A stretch of 64,000 nucleotides of DNA from Lachnospiraceae bacterium (lineage in GTDB: Bacteria; Bacillota; Clostridia; Lachnospirales; Lachnospiraceae), in assembly GCA_900168235.1 (NCBI GenBank), contig FUZG01000016.1, positions 17,819 through 81,818 on the forward strand, written 5' to 3'. The notes beneath the pieces were generated by a model. The model was given only the letters and a program-made list of their open reading frames with translations. It made no database searches and had not been told where the DNA came from. Position numbers and translations under genes: made by a program. Of the stretch, positions 52,887 to 61,104 are shown in pieces (within the stretch, counting starts at the first letter, position 1; every line of letters begins with the position of its first letter).

Positions 52887-55226
52887 ATGAAGTTAGAAGA
52901 AAAAGAAGAAAAGAAAAAACTGATCCGTGAACTGATGAACAGCGATCTTTATGCACCGATGAAGGTGAAAGAGCTGGGCGCTTTTATGCAGGTTCCCAAA
53001 AGTGCCAGGAGAGAGTTTCGTCTGGTCCTTGAAGAAATGATGGCTGACGGATCTGTAAGAGTCGGCGCAAAAGGAAAGCTTTATCCCGGAGAACAGAATA
53101 TCATCGGTATCTATGAAGCCCATTCCGGAAATTTCGGATTTGTGCTTGTAGAGGGCAGGGAAAACGATTTCTTTGTTTCCAGTGACGATGCTCTCAATGC
53201 GATGAACGGCGATACGGTAGAAATAGTACGTATAAAATCTTCGTCAGGAAGAGGCGGTCATAAGGATGAGGCAAAGATCGTAAGGATCGTTGAACGTGCC
53301 GTAACAGAGATAGTAGGAACATATAAGCCCGCAGGAAAAAACGGAAGCTATGGCTTTGTAATACCCGATGACGACAGGATTGGAAAAGATGTTTTTGTAC
53401 AGCAGGGACGTGCACATGGTGCTGTAGAAAATGACAAGGTTGTCGTGAGATTCGTTTCATACGGAGACGATACACATAAGCCTGAAGGCGAGATAACCGA
53501 GATCATTGGTCACAAGGGTGATCCGGGTGTCGACATAGTTTCTGTTGTTCGTTCATACAATATCCCTGAAGAATTTCCGCAGAACGTGCTCGAACAGGCT
53601 GAACGTGTGGCAAAGCCCGTATCAGATGCAGACCGTGCAGGCAGAAAAGATCTCCGCGATATTATGATGGTAACCATTGATGGAGAAGATGCAAAGGATC
53701 TCGACGATGCAGTAAGCCTTTGGAAAGAAGGCGACCTTTATCACCTTGGAGTTCACATCGCTGATGTTACAAATTATGTACAGGAGAGGTCTGCTCTTGA
53801 CAGAGAAGCATTAAAGAGAGGTACCAGCGTTTATCTTGCTGATCGTGTTATCCCTATGCTTCCGCAGGCTCTGAGTAACGGAAGCTGTTCCCTCAATCAG
53901 AGAGAGGACAGGCTTGCTCTGTCATGTCTCATGACAGTAGATCCAAACGGAAAAATAATTGATTCAGAGATCTGTGAATCAGTAATAAATGTCGATCGCA
54001 GGATGTCCTACACAGAAGTTAAGGATCTTTTGGAAGGAACCGCATCAGAGGAGCTTCAGGAAGAGTGCAGTGAACTGTTCCCGATGTTTCAGGAAATGGC
54101 AGCTCTTTCAAAGATTTTCCGTGCCCGCCGTCATAAGCGAGGTGCGATAGACTTTGATTTTCCGGAAGCACGCATAGTACTTGATGAGGAAGGACATCCC
54201 ATCGGAGTACAGCCCCGTTACGCAAATGTTGCCACAAAGCTTATTGAGGACTTTATGCTCGCAGCAAACGAAACGGTCGCAGAAACCTGCTGTTTCTCGG
54301 AGATTCCCTTTGTTTATCGTTCCCATGAGACACCTGACATGGAAAAGATAACATCATTAAGGGATTTCATCGCAAATCTCGGATATCAGATAAAGATAAC
54401 AAGGGATGAAGTACATCCGGTAGAGCTTCAGAAGCTTTTAGATAAGGTTTCAGGCACACCGGAAGAGGCGCTTATCAGTAAGCTCACCCTCAGATCCATG
54501 AAACAGGCGCGTTACACCATAGATCCGATAGGTCACTTTGGTCTGGCATGCCAGTATTACTGTCACTTTACATCCCCTATCCGCCGTTATCCCGATCTGC
54601 AGATCCACAGGATCATAAAGGATCAGCTTCGCGGACGCATGACAAATGAGCGTGTTCAGCACTACGATAAGATTCTCGAGGAAGTGGCGAAGCACTCAAG
54701 TGAGATGGAGCGCCGGGCAGACGAAGCAGAGCGTGATGTCGAAAAAATGAAAAAGGTTGAGTACATGGAACAGCATGTAGGAGAGACCTTTGACGGTGTG
54801 ATTTCCGGCGTCACAAAGTGGGGAATCTACGTAGAGCTTCCTGATACCATAGAAGGAATGATACGTCTTTCGGATATACCGGGAGATTTCTACGTGTATA
54901 ACGAGGTACTTTTCCAGGCAGAAGGCCACAATACAGGAACAGTATACCGCCTTGGACAGCCCATAAAAGTCACAGTGATAGCCGCAGACCGCGAGACAAG
55001 TCAGATTGACTTTGCCATTGCAGGAACAGAGGACGCATACCTCATAAATGACCGCTACTCAAGGCCTTATATGGAAGACGAGGATTTTGAGTTTAGAAGA
55101 GAAGATGATCCTGTTCAGCATAAAGAAAAGAAACATCCCTATCGCGCAGGACACATAAAGAAGAATAAAAAGAAATCAGATAAGAAAAAGAAGGGAAAGG
55201 AAAAACGCAAACATGCCCGCAAATAA
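52887..55226 (+). CDS. rnr: Ribonuclease R
   Basis: 3'-5' exoribonuclease that degrades structured RNA and, with SmpB and tmRNA, defective mRNAs. The 779-residue protein has two cold-shock domains (residues of about 60-230), the RNB catalytic domain with Asp cluster DGEDAKDLDDAVSL, a conserved YCHFTSPIRRYPDL, an S1 domain (GVISGVTKWGIYVELPDTIEG) and a very Lys-rich C-terminal tail that overlaps smpB by 14 bp. The start at 52887 follows AGGAG by 4 bp; an upstream in-frame extension of eight residues (MFILPRRY) lacks a site. Confidence 0.95.
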   Translation: MKLEEKEEKKKLIRELMNSDLYAPMKVKELGAFMQVPKSARREFRLVLEEMMADGSVRVGAKGKLYPGEQNIIGIYEAHSGNFGFVLVEGRENDFFVSSDDALNAMNGDTVEIVRIKSSSGRGGHKDEAKIVRIVERAVTEIVGTYKPAGKNGSYGFVIPDDDRIGKDVFVQQGRAHGAVENDKVVVRFVSYGDDTHKPEGEITEIIGHKGDPGVDIVSVVRSYNIPEEFPQNVLEQAERVAKPVSDADRAGRKDLRDIMMVTIDGEDAKDLDDAVSLWKEGDLYHLGVHIADVTNYVQERSALDREALKRGTSVYLADRVIPMLPQALSNGSCSLNQREDRLALSCLMTVDPNGKIIDSEICESVINVDRRMSYTEVKDLLEGTASEELQEECSELFPMFQEMAALSKIFRARRHKRGAIDFDFPEARIVLDEEGHPIGVQPRYANVATKLIEDFMLAANETVAETCCFSEIPFVYRSHETPDMEKITSLRDFIANLGYQIKITRDEVHPVELQKLLDKVSGTPEEALISKLTLRSMKQARYTIDPIGHFGLACQYYCHFTSPIRRYPDLQIHRIIKDQLRGRMTNERVQHYDKILEEVAKHSSEMERRADEAERDVEKMKKVEYMEQHVGETFDGVISGVTKWGIYVELPDTIEGMIRLSDIPGDFYVYNEVLFQAEGHNTGTVYRLGQPIKVTVIAADRETSQIDFAIAGTEDAYLINDRYSRPYMEDEDFEFRREDDPVQHKEKKHPYRAGHIKKNKKKSDKKKKGKEKRKHARK

Positions 55227-55689
55227 GACTGATGGCAGAAAGCTCATCGCAAACAATAAAAAAGCGTTTTATGATTACTTTATAGAGGAACAGCTGGAGA
55301 CAGGCATAGAACTTGCCGGAACAGAGGTAAAATCTATCCGTGCAGGACATTGCAGTATAAAAGAAGCTTACATCTTTGTCCGCCACGGAGAGCTCTGGGT
55401 CGAAGGAATGAATATCCCTCCCTACGAAAAAGGAAATATATTCAATAAAGATCCGCTTCGTTCAAGACGTCTTCTTGCACATAAGAGCGAGATCCTGAAA
55501 TTTGAGCAGAAATTAAAGGAAAAAGGCTATACACTGCTCCCGTTGGAAGTGTACTTCACAAAAGGACGCGTAAAAGTTAAGATCGGACTTGGAAAAGGTA
55601 AGAAGAACTACGATAAACGTGAATCCATCGCAAGGAAGGACGCACAGAGAGAAGCAGCAAAAGAATTTAAGGCATCCTTCAGAGGCTGA
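55213..55689 (+). CDS. smpB: SsrA-binding protein SmpB
   Basis: Binds the tRNA-like part of tmRNA and carries it to stalled ribosomes. The 158-residue protein has the OB-fold core NKKAFYDYFIEEQLETGIEL, GTEVKSIRAGHCSIKEAY, the PLRSRRLLAHKSEI segment and the C-terminal basic KKNYDKRESIARKDAQREA tail. It overlaps rnr by 14 bp and is followed by ssrA, so all three parts of the rescue system are together. Confidence 0.96.
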   Translation: MPANKTDGRKLIANNKKAFYDYFIEEQLETGIELAGTEVKSIRAGHCSIKEAYIFVRHGELWVEGMNIPPYEKGNIFNKDPLRSRRLLAHKSEILKFEQKLKEKGYTLLPLEVYFTKGRVKVKIGLGKGKKNYDKRESIARKDAQREAAKEFKASFRG

Positions 55690-55708
55690 TATTCACAGCA
55701 AAACCCCC

Positions 55709-55737
55709 TTGATTTCCTGATAGATTGGCTTTATACT
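55709..55737 (+). promoter_or_regulatory. Promoter of ssrA (tmRNA)
   Basis: TTGATT (55709-55714), 17-bp spacer, TATACT (55732-55737). Transcription would begin near 55744, giving a leader of about 47 nt before the mature 5' end. Confidence 0.75.
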
Positions 55738-55790
55738 AGAATCTGTTATTCAGTCAGGAATCCTGACTACCGGGAAACCGGTACCAGTAC

Positions 55791-56135
55791 GGGGTAGTAC
55801 TGGTTTCGACAGGGGTCTTGCAGCTGGAGAAGCTATCCGAAGGACGGTCGCGTTAAACCTCAAACCTAAATTTAAACGCAAACGATAATTACGCGTTAGC
55901 AGCAGCCTAACGGCCACTGCCGTTGGCCCGGTTCTACCCATGGTCCCGGTTCCCAACGTCATCATCATGGGAAACGACATCCGCAAAGCTTTGAGCTGAT
56001 GGGCGTAATATGAAGCTACTAAAACCGCAAGACTGTGCTTCGCCGTGCGGCAGAGGGAATGTTAATAGAAGTACTATGATAGTAGAAGTACAGGGAATAG
56101 GCTTTTGGACACGGGTTCGACTCCCGTCTACTCCA
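55791..56135 (+). ncRNA. ssrA: Transfer-messenger RNA (tmRNA)
   Basis: Rescues stalled ribosomes and tags the nascent chain. The tRNA-like ends are clear: 5' GGGGTAG (55791-55797) pairs with 3' CTACTCC (56128-56134), the D-like region begins TACTGGTTTCGAC, and the T arm reads ACGGGTTCGACTCCCGT near the 3' end. The tag frame GCA-AAC-GAT-AAT-TAC... (55878-55910) encodes ANDNYALAAA then TAA. The region between carries pseudoknot-like paired segments. The discriminator A (56135) is followed by CTA, not CCA, so the CCA end must be added after processing. The one-piece form and smpB neighbour are standard. Confidence 0.96.
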
Positions 56136-56141
56136 CTATTC

Positions 56142-56193
56142 AAAACTCGAACTCACAGATACAATTTTATGTACCGTGATTTCGAGTTTTTTT
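56142..56193 (+). terminator. ssrA terminator
   Basis: AAAACTCGAA (56142-56151) pairs with TTCGAGTTTT (56181-56190), extended by TCAC/GTGA inside one mismatch, and followed by a U-tract. Confidence 0.9.
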
Positions 56194-56280
56194 CTTATCT
56201 ATAATTCTTTTTTCATCGATATAAATTCTGAGCAGACTTTCCAAAATGATCTCCAAAACCATTCGTGAAAAGGAGGTACT

Positions 56281-57480
56281 ATGACAGCAAATAAACGCAG
56301 AAGCAAAATGTCCAAATTTTTGATCCATGCGGTTTCAGCAGTATTGACCCTTCTTCTTATGACTGGTGCAGCCTCGGTAAAATCTGTGTACGCTGCGCCT
56401 GCAAATAGCCGTGAAGCAGTTGAACGGATGGGACTTGGCTGGAATCTCTACGGCTTTAACTGGTATGACAGACAGTGTTTTGAAAATAAGAGGCTCATGA
56501 ACTATGGCGCTCTGACCAGAAGGATCGATACCGTGCACAGCGCAGGCTTCACAACCATCAGGATCCCTGTGTGCTGGTCTCCTCATATGGACGCATCAGG
56601 ACATCTTGTGCAGGATGAAACCACAGCACTATTACACAGTATTGTTCAGTATAGTACAGCAAAAGGCATGTACGTGATCGTAGGGAGCATGAATGATCTG
56701 GGGGAACATGCATCAGGAGAATACAGCTATGGATACAGGAACAGATGGGACCTGTCGGATGTTCCGACTGATGAATTTAGAGCCCAGTATACGAATCTCT
56801 GGACAGATATTTCGAGGTTATTTGCCGATACGGACTATCATGTAGTATTTGAGCCATATAACGAACCTAAAAATTTTGCAGTAAACGCTCAGGAATACGG
56901 ATATCAGGGAAATTATAACGCCTACGATCCCTGGTACTGGGCGGGAAGATGCGGTAATCTGAAAAATATAATGACAGTAAACAGTATCTTCGCAGATATC
57001 ATGAGATCATCAGCACCAAATAGATACTATTTTATAAGCTCCTATGCCGGTATGCCTGCATCAGCATTTGCTGATTATACGAATCTAACTTGGGAAAATG
57101 GTGAAGATCACAATGTAAACGGTGGTGGCGGTGTCTGGTTTCAGGACAAAGGTGTTGACGAAACAAAGGCAATCTACGGATGTCATATATATGAATACGG
57201 TTCCACATTTACGTCAACGATAAATACGTTAAAAACGACATTTGCGTACAGAAATATCAATATTCCGATATATGTCACTGAAAACGGCACTCACACCAGG
57301 AATTTCATAGGAGGAAATGTAGATCAGAACTATGTGATACCTGTGTCCTTCATGAATAATGAGATGCGCTCAGGGCTCTGTTTATGGGATGATACGCAGG
57401 ACATGAGCTACATGAACGTATCAACATATGAATGGTTCAATGAAAATCTGATAAGCGAAATGGTAAATGCATCCAGATAA
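56281..57480 (+). CDS. Secreted GH5-family glycosidase (cellulase-like)
   Basis: A 399-residue exported enzyme: signal peptide to about residue 39 (ending SVYAAP), then a single GH5 TIM barrel with GLGWNLYGFN, the TIRIPVCW strand, acid/base Glu195 in EPYNEP, CHIYEYG and nucleophile Glu334 in YVTENGTH. Most GH5 cellulases have GWNLGNT at the first motif; here it is GWNLYGFN. It has no carbohydrate-binding module, dockerin or anchor. It likely cuts beta-1,4-glucan or a related hemicellulose; specificity is uncertain. AAAAGGAGGT at 56268-56277 precedes the start. It is monocistronic and convergent with a LysR gene. Confidence 0.87.
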   Translation: MTANKRRSKMSKFLIHAVSAVLTLLLMTGAASVKSVYAAPANSREAVERMGLGWNLYGFNWYDRQCFENKRLMNYGALTRRIDTVHSAGFTTIRIPVCWSPHMDASGHLVQDETTALLHSIVQYSTAKGMYVIVGSMNDLGEHASGEYSYGYRNRWDLSDVPTDEFRAQYTNLWTDISRLFADTDYHVVFEPYNEPKNFAVNAQEYGYQGNYNAYDPWYWAGRCGNLKNIMTVNSIFADIMRSSAPNRYYFISSYAGMPASAFADYTNLTWENGEDHNVNGGGGVWFQDKGVDETKAIYGCHIYEYGSTFTSTINTLKTTFAYRNINIPIYVTENGTHTRNFIGGNVDQNYVIPVSFMNNEMRSGLCLWDDTQDMSYMNVSTYEWFNENLISEMVNASR

Positions 57481-57483
57481 TAG

Positions 57484-57523
57484 AAAAAGGTAAGCCTGTT
57501 TATATCACAGACTTACCTTTTTA
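57484..57523. terminator. Bidirectional terminator between GH5 and LysR genes
   Basis: AAAAAGGTAAGCCTGT (from 57484) pairs with ACAGACTTACCTTTTT (to 57522) with one mismatch. U-tracts occur on both strands. The last codons of the LysR gene lie within the stem. Confidence 0.8.
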
Positions 57524-58371
57524 AGTTCTTGTAAAAATTTTTTTGCAAGGGCTGCATCCGGCGAATTTTCCATATATGTACCGTAGACATTCCAGGTATA
57601 TGTATCCTTGATGGGAATTGCCCGTATCTTATCACTGTTATGGAAAAACTTAGGAGTAATGCCAATGCCGATCTTATTTGCGATGAGGCGATGGATAGTC
57701 TGTCCGTCCCCGACCTTTGCAATGATCTCAGGACTGAATCCGTTCATATGACACGCATTGACCACATCATGATATATACGATATTTTTCGTTCATTGAAA
57801 TAAGCGGTTCATCCTTTAACTCAGCGATGCTGATCTGTTCCCTGTCCCAAAATCTGTGCCCGTTATAGACATATAGTGCGATCTCAACAGATTTGATAAG
57901 CTCAGAAACAAGCCCGGGAGCTATCGCGTTGCCTACAACAAGTCCGCAATTAATTTCATCATTTAGGACCCGCTTCAGGATTTTTTCATTCTCGTGCTCA
58001 TTCCAGCTGGGAATTATCTCCGGGTTGGATTTCATGAAATGATTCACGGAAGGAATGTCGATGGCGAGCAGAGTTCCTGCGGCGAAGCCTACCTTAAAAC
58101 GGCTTTTCTTTTCACTCACAGACTCGATCTCGGAAAACATTTCGTTCAGATTTTTTGAGATGAGCTTTGATTTCTCGTAAAAAACCTTACCGCTTTCAGT
58201 AGGGATAAAACCGTCTTTTGTGCGCGTAAAAAGCGCAGTACCGCACTCATCCTCAAGACTCTTTATCATTTTGCTGAGTCCCTGAGGAGATAGAAAGAGC
58301 TTATCGGCTGCTGCCTGCAGATTTTTTTCCTCATATACAGTTTGAAAGCATTTAAAATTTCTCGTATTCAT
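57505..58371 (-). CDS. LysR-family transcriptional regulator
   Basis: A 288-residue regulator with an N-terminal winged helix (NTRNFKCFQTVYEEKNLQAA, LSPQGLSKMIKSLE) and a periplasmic-binding-like effector domain. Met at 58371 gives the standard LysR N-terminus; a TTG at 58407 would add 12 residues and lies inside a hairpin, so it is not preferred, though no strong ribosome site supports either. The target and inducer are unknown. It is divergent from the membrane-protein gene at 58736 rather than from an enzyme gene, so it may act on itself or that cluster. Confidence 0.85.
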   Translation of the reverse strand: MNTRNFKCFQTVYEEKNLQAAADKLFLSPQGLSKMIKSLEDECGTALFTRTKDGFIPTESGKVFYEKSKLISKNLNEMFSEIESVSEKKSRFKVGFAAGTLLAIDIPSVNHFMKSNPEIIPSWNEHENEKILKRVLNDEINCGLVVGNAIAPGLVSELIKSVEIALYVYNGHRFWDREQISIAELKDEPLISMNEKYRIYHDVVNACHMNGFSPEIIAKVGDGQTIHRLIANKIGIGITPKFFHNSDKIRAIPIKDTYTWNVYGTYMENSPDAALAKKFLQELKKVSL

Positions 58372-58395
58372 ATAGAAAATTGTAGTACAAAAATT

Positions 58396-58423
58396 CCCGT
58401 CGGGCAAATGAATGCCTGACGGG
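58396..58423 (-). terminator. Hairpin with U-tract in the LysR leader
   Basis: CCCGTCGGGCA (58396-58406) and TGCCTGACGGG (58413-58423) pair over 11 bp with one G-U and a 6-base loop; on the minus strand AATTTTTG follows. It lies 25 bp before the LysR start and no minus-strand gene is upstream, so it may be an attenuator or an operator dyad. Confidence 0.55.
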
Positions 58424-58670
58424 ACGTATAAAATAAGGGGGTATATAAAAATTGGGGGAGATATTTTTATAGGGAATATAAAAATACTAACTTGAAAAAT
58501 TGGGGGCTTTTCAAGTGATGTCTATTCTACAACCGAAAGCTTAATATGACCATCAACAAAAAGTTTCGAGTTTGAAACTTTTATTTGAACACAAAAAGTT
58601 CATTGGTATTTACGAGATCAAACTGTTAGACTACAGGTTGTAAATGCTGGTAAAGCCTTAGGGCTTCTGC
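58424..58670. other. Repeat-rich regulatory region between LysR and membrane-protein genes
   Basis: Non-coding. AAAAATTGGGGG occurs at 58447-58458 and 58495-58506, and TATAAAAAT at 58444, inverted at 58463-58471 and again at 58477. Two hairpins follow: CTTGAAAA/TTTTCAAG (58491-58515) and AAAAGTTTC/GAAACTTTT (58559-58582), plus AAGCC-TTAG-GGCTT at 58653-58666. Likely holds the divergent promoter and binding sites. Confidence 0.55.
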
Positions 58671-58699
58671 TTGAAAGAGATGCTCCTTTTTCCTATAAT
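58671..58699 (+). promoter_or_regulatory. Promoter of the membrane-protein/response-regulator genes
   Basis: TTGAAA (58671-58676), 17-bp spacer, perfect TATAAT (58694-58699), 36 bp before the start codon. Confidence 0.85.
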
Positions 58700-58735
58700 G
58701 AAGATAAATCATGTCGGGGAATCTGGAGGGGAAAA

Positions 58736-59335
58736 ATGAGTGAGAAGGATCTGACCGTAGACGGTTATCTTTTTAATTCAAGTTCTGATGCGGAAAATGC
58801 TCGGAATGAGTTGAAAAATATAGCTTATATAAAAGAACATCTCGATAAAAACAATCCGGAGAGTGTTTTAAAGATCTACAACAAACTTGTCACTAAACGA
58901 ATCTTTTCGACTCCGCCCGGATATCGTTTTCTTAAAGATCTTCAGGAACTTCTTCTTACATATCCCAGCATTGTACCGGAAGATGTATTACCGCTTCCGC
59001 TTAGTTTCATGATGTCTTTTGACAAAGACAGCGATACATCCCGCAAACCCGCAAAAAAAGTCATTCCTATGGAAAAGAAAGACGTAAATAAAGAAAGATT
59101 TTTTGTGTCTGCGGTGATAAATGTTGTTCTTGTCATAGCGATCGTTGCAATGCTCGTACTCACACTCAATTCTGATCAGCCGAATATCCTGAATTATGAG
59201 ACTGCGATCCAGAATAGGTACTCGACCTGGGAGCAGGAGCTTGCGGAACGCGAAAAAGCAGTAAAAGAAAAAGAACGTGCTCTTGGAGTAGAAGGAGGAA
59301 GTTCTGATGGATCAGATCAAGGTGCTGGTCGTTGA
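58736..59335 (+). CDS. Single-pass membrane protein of unknown function
   Basis: A 199-residue protein I do not recognise. Residues 1-115 are soluble and mostly helical (AENARNELKNIAYIKEHLDK, RFLKDLQELLLTYPSIVPEDVLPLP), one membrane helix follows (residues of about 122-145), then a charged coiled coil (YSTWEQELAEREKAVKEKERAL) and a Gly/Ser tail. With no signal peptide the N-terminal part is probably cytoplasmic. CTGGAGGGG precedes the start. It overlaps the response-regulator gene by 29 bp and leads that transcript, so a role in this signalling system is plausible. Confidence 0.75.
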   Translation: MSEKDLTVDGYLFNSSSDAENARNELKNIAYIKEHLDKNNPESVLKIYNKLVTKRIFSTPPGYRFLKDLQELLLTYPSIVPEDVLPLPLSFMMSFDKDSDTSRKPAKKVIPMEKKDVNKERFFVSAVINVVLVIAIVAMLVLTLNSDQPNILNYETAIQNRYSTWEQELAEREKAVKEKERALGVEGGSSDGSDQGAGR

Positions 59336-59981
59336 TGATGAAAGCCGTATGAGAAAGCTCGTGAGCGACTTTCTCGTTAAAAAGAATTATACAGTAATAG
59401 AGGCGGCAGACGGACAGGAAGCCGTAGATACATTTTTTGAATCAAAAGACATATCGCTGATCATCCTCGATGTAATGATGCCAAAGATGGATGGCTGGCA
59501 GGTAGTACGTGAGATAAGGACATATTCAAAGGTTCCGATCATCATGCTTACCGCAAAAGGCGAAGAAAGGGATGAGCTTCAGGGCTTCAATCTGGGAGTC
59601 GATGAATACATTTCAAAGCCATTTTCGCCAAAGATACTTGTTGCAAGAGTAGATGCGATACTCCGAAGGACAAGCGCATTGGATGCAGAGGAAAAAGTAG
59701 AAGCAGGCGGCATAATACTCGATGAATCAGCTCATTCCGTAACTATTGACGGAAAAGAGATAGAGCTTTCCTTCAAGGAATTTGAATTGCTGGGCTATTT
59801 CATGAAAAATCAGGGAATCGCTCTTTCTAGAGAAAAGATTCTGAACAATGTGTGGAACTACGACTACTTCGGTGATGCCCGTACGATCGATACCCACGTA
59901 AAAAAGCTTCGCGCCAAGATGGGGGAAAAAGGCGAATGTATCAAGACCATTTGGGGAATGGGTTACAAGTTTGAGGCATAA
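59307..59981 (+). CDS. OmpR/PhoB-family response regulator
   Basis: A 224-residue regulator: receiver domain with acidic pocket VDDE, phospho-acceptor Asp55 in LDVMMPKMDG, conserved Thr in MLTAK and Lys in SKPF; then an OmpR-type winged helix (SFKEFELLGYFMKNQG, DTHVKKLRAKMG, IWGMGYKFE). AAGGAGGA inside the previous gene is its ribosome site. A matching sensor kinase lies 1.1 kb downstream, split off by the peptidase gene. Confidence 0.94.
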   Translation: MDQIKVLVVDDESRMRKLVSDFLVKKNYTVIEAADGQEAVDTFFESKDISLIILDVMMPKMDGWQVVREIRTYSKVPIIMLTAKGEERDELQGFNLGVDEYISKPFSPKILVARVDAILRRTSALDAEEKVEAGGIILDESAHSVTIDGKEIELSFKEFELLGYFMKNQGIALSREKILNNVWNYDYFGDARTIDTHVKKLRAKMGEKGECIKTIWGMGYKFEA

Positions 59982-60000
59982 AATAATAAGGGGTTAAAAT

Positions 60001-60966
60001 ATGCAGATTCCGATAAGTGAGATAAAGGGGATACGAATAGGACAGACTGAAAATAAAGACGCTGCAACGGGATGCACTGTTTTTATAAGTGATAATGGTA
60101 TGCGTGCCGGGCTGGATGTGAGAGGCGGAGGACCTGCGTCCAGAGACAGCCAGCTCCTGAATCCGCTGATGGCGGCGCAGTTCGTGCATGCCATAGTTCT
60201 CGGCGGCGGAAGTGCCTTTGGACTTGGCGCGGCAGGCGGAGTCATGTCATATCTGGAAGAGCGGGACATAGGATTTGATGTCGGCGTGACAAAAGTCCCT
60301 CTCGTCGTTCAATCCGATATATTTGATCTCACGGTCGGAGATAAAAGTGTCCGACCTGATTTCGACATGGGCTACGAGGCTGCAAGACTTGCATTTGAAG
60401 CTCCGAATTATAAAGATGGAAATTTCGGCGGTGGCACAGGTGCAACAGTCGGAAAATACTGTGGTATGGAAACCTGTATGAAAACAGGCATCGGAAGCTA
60501 TGCGGTAAGGATCGGCGAGCTCGAGATAGGCGCAGTAGTAGTACTGAACGCACTTGGTGATGTATTTGATCATAAGACCGGGAAAAAAGTTGCAGGACTC
60601 CTCAATCCCGACAAAAACGGATTCAGAAGCACAGTTGAGCTTATGAAAGAAAGTACGGCAGTAGTTCAGAATAAATTCACGGGAAATACGACCATCGGCA
60701 TCATAATGACCAATGCATATTTTGAAAAAGCTTCATTATGCAAGATAGCAGGAATGGCGCACGATGGTTTTGCGAGGTCCATTAATCCTGTGCATACTTC
60801 AGCTGACGGTGACAGTATATATGCAGTTTCGCTGGGAGATGTCTCCGCAGATCAGGATGTAGTCGGAACACTGGCAGCGGAGGTCATGAGTGAAGCGATA
60901 CTGTCAGCAGTGAATAATGCGGACAGCGCCTACGGATTCCCTTCAGCACGTGATCTTTCAATATAA
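60001..60966 (+). CDS. P1-family (S58, DmpA-like) self-processing peptidase
   Basis: A 321-residue member of the N-terminal-nucleophile aminopeptidase family DmpA/BapA. Family marks: ATGCTVFI, GLDVRGGGPASRD, LGGGSAFGL, GNFGGGTGATVGK, VVLNALGDV and the processing site GNTTIGIIMTNA, where Thr230/Thr231 stands at the position of the Ser nucleophile of DmpA. NPVHTSADGDSIYA is also conserved. The precursor should cleave itself into two chains. Substrates are small peptides or amides; the true one is unknown. It starts 19 bp after the response regulator and is followed by a strong terminator. Confidence 0.88.
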   Translation: MQIPISEIKGIRIGQTENKDAATGCTVFISDNGMRAGLDVRGGGPASRDSQLLNPLMAAQFVHAIVLGGGSAFGLGAAGGVMSYLEERDIGFDVGVTKVPLVVQSDIFDLTVGDKSVRPDFDMGYEAARLAFEAPNYKDGNFGGGTGATVGKYCGMETCMKTGIGSYAVRIGELEIGAVVVLNALGDVFDHKTGKKVAGLLNPDKNGFRSTVELMKESTAVVQNKFTGNTTIGIIMTNAYFEKASLCKIAGMAHDGFARSINPVHTSADGDSIYAVSLGDVSADQDVVGTLAAEVMSEAILSAVNNADSAYGFPSARDLSI

Positions 60967-60970
60967 AAAG

Positions 60971-61005
60971 AACAGGCAGTTCTCTCACGGGAGCTGTCTG
61001 TTTTC
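60971..61005 (+). terminator. Terminator after the P1 peptidase
   Basis: AACAGGCAGTTCTC (60971-60984) pairs with GGGAGCTGTCTGTT (60989-61002) over 14 bp including three G-U pairs, loop TCAC, then UU. The sensor kinase behind it needs its own promoter or readthrough. Confidence 0.85.
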
Positions 61006-61104
61006 ACATTTAAAAACACAACAGTTCAAAAATTCACAGTATTGTCACGATATATTGATAGGATGATGTCAGGGTTAAAAAGTTAAAATCTCCGGAGGAA
61101 AAAA

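Noticed and set aside
56136..56280. tRNA gene next to ssrA as an integration site
   Set aside because: Only the tRNA-like 3' end of tmRNA is present, and no integrase or duplicated 3' segment follows.
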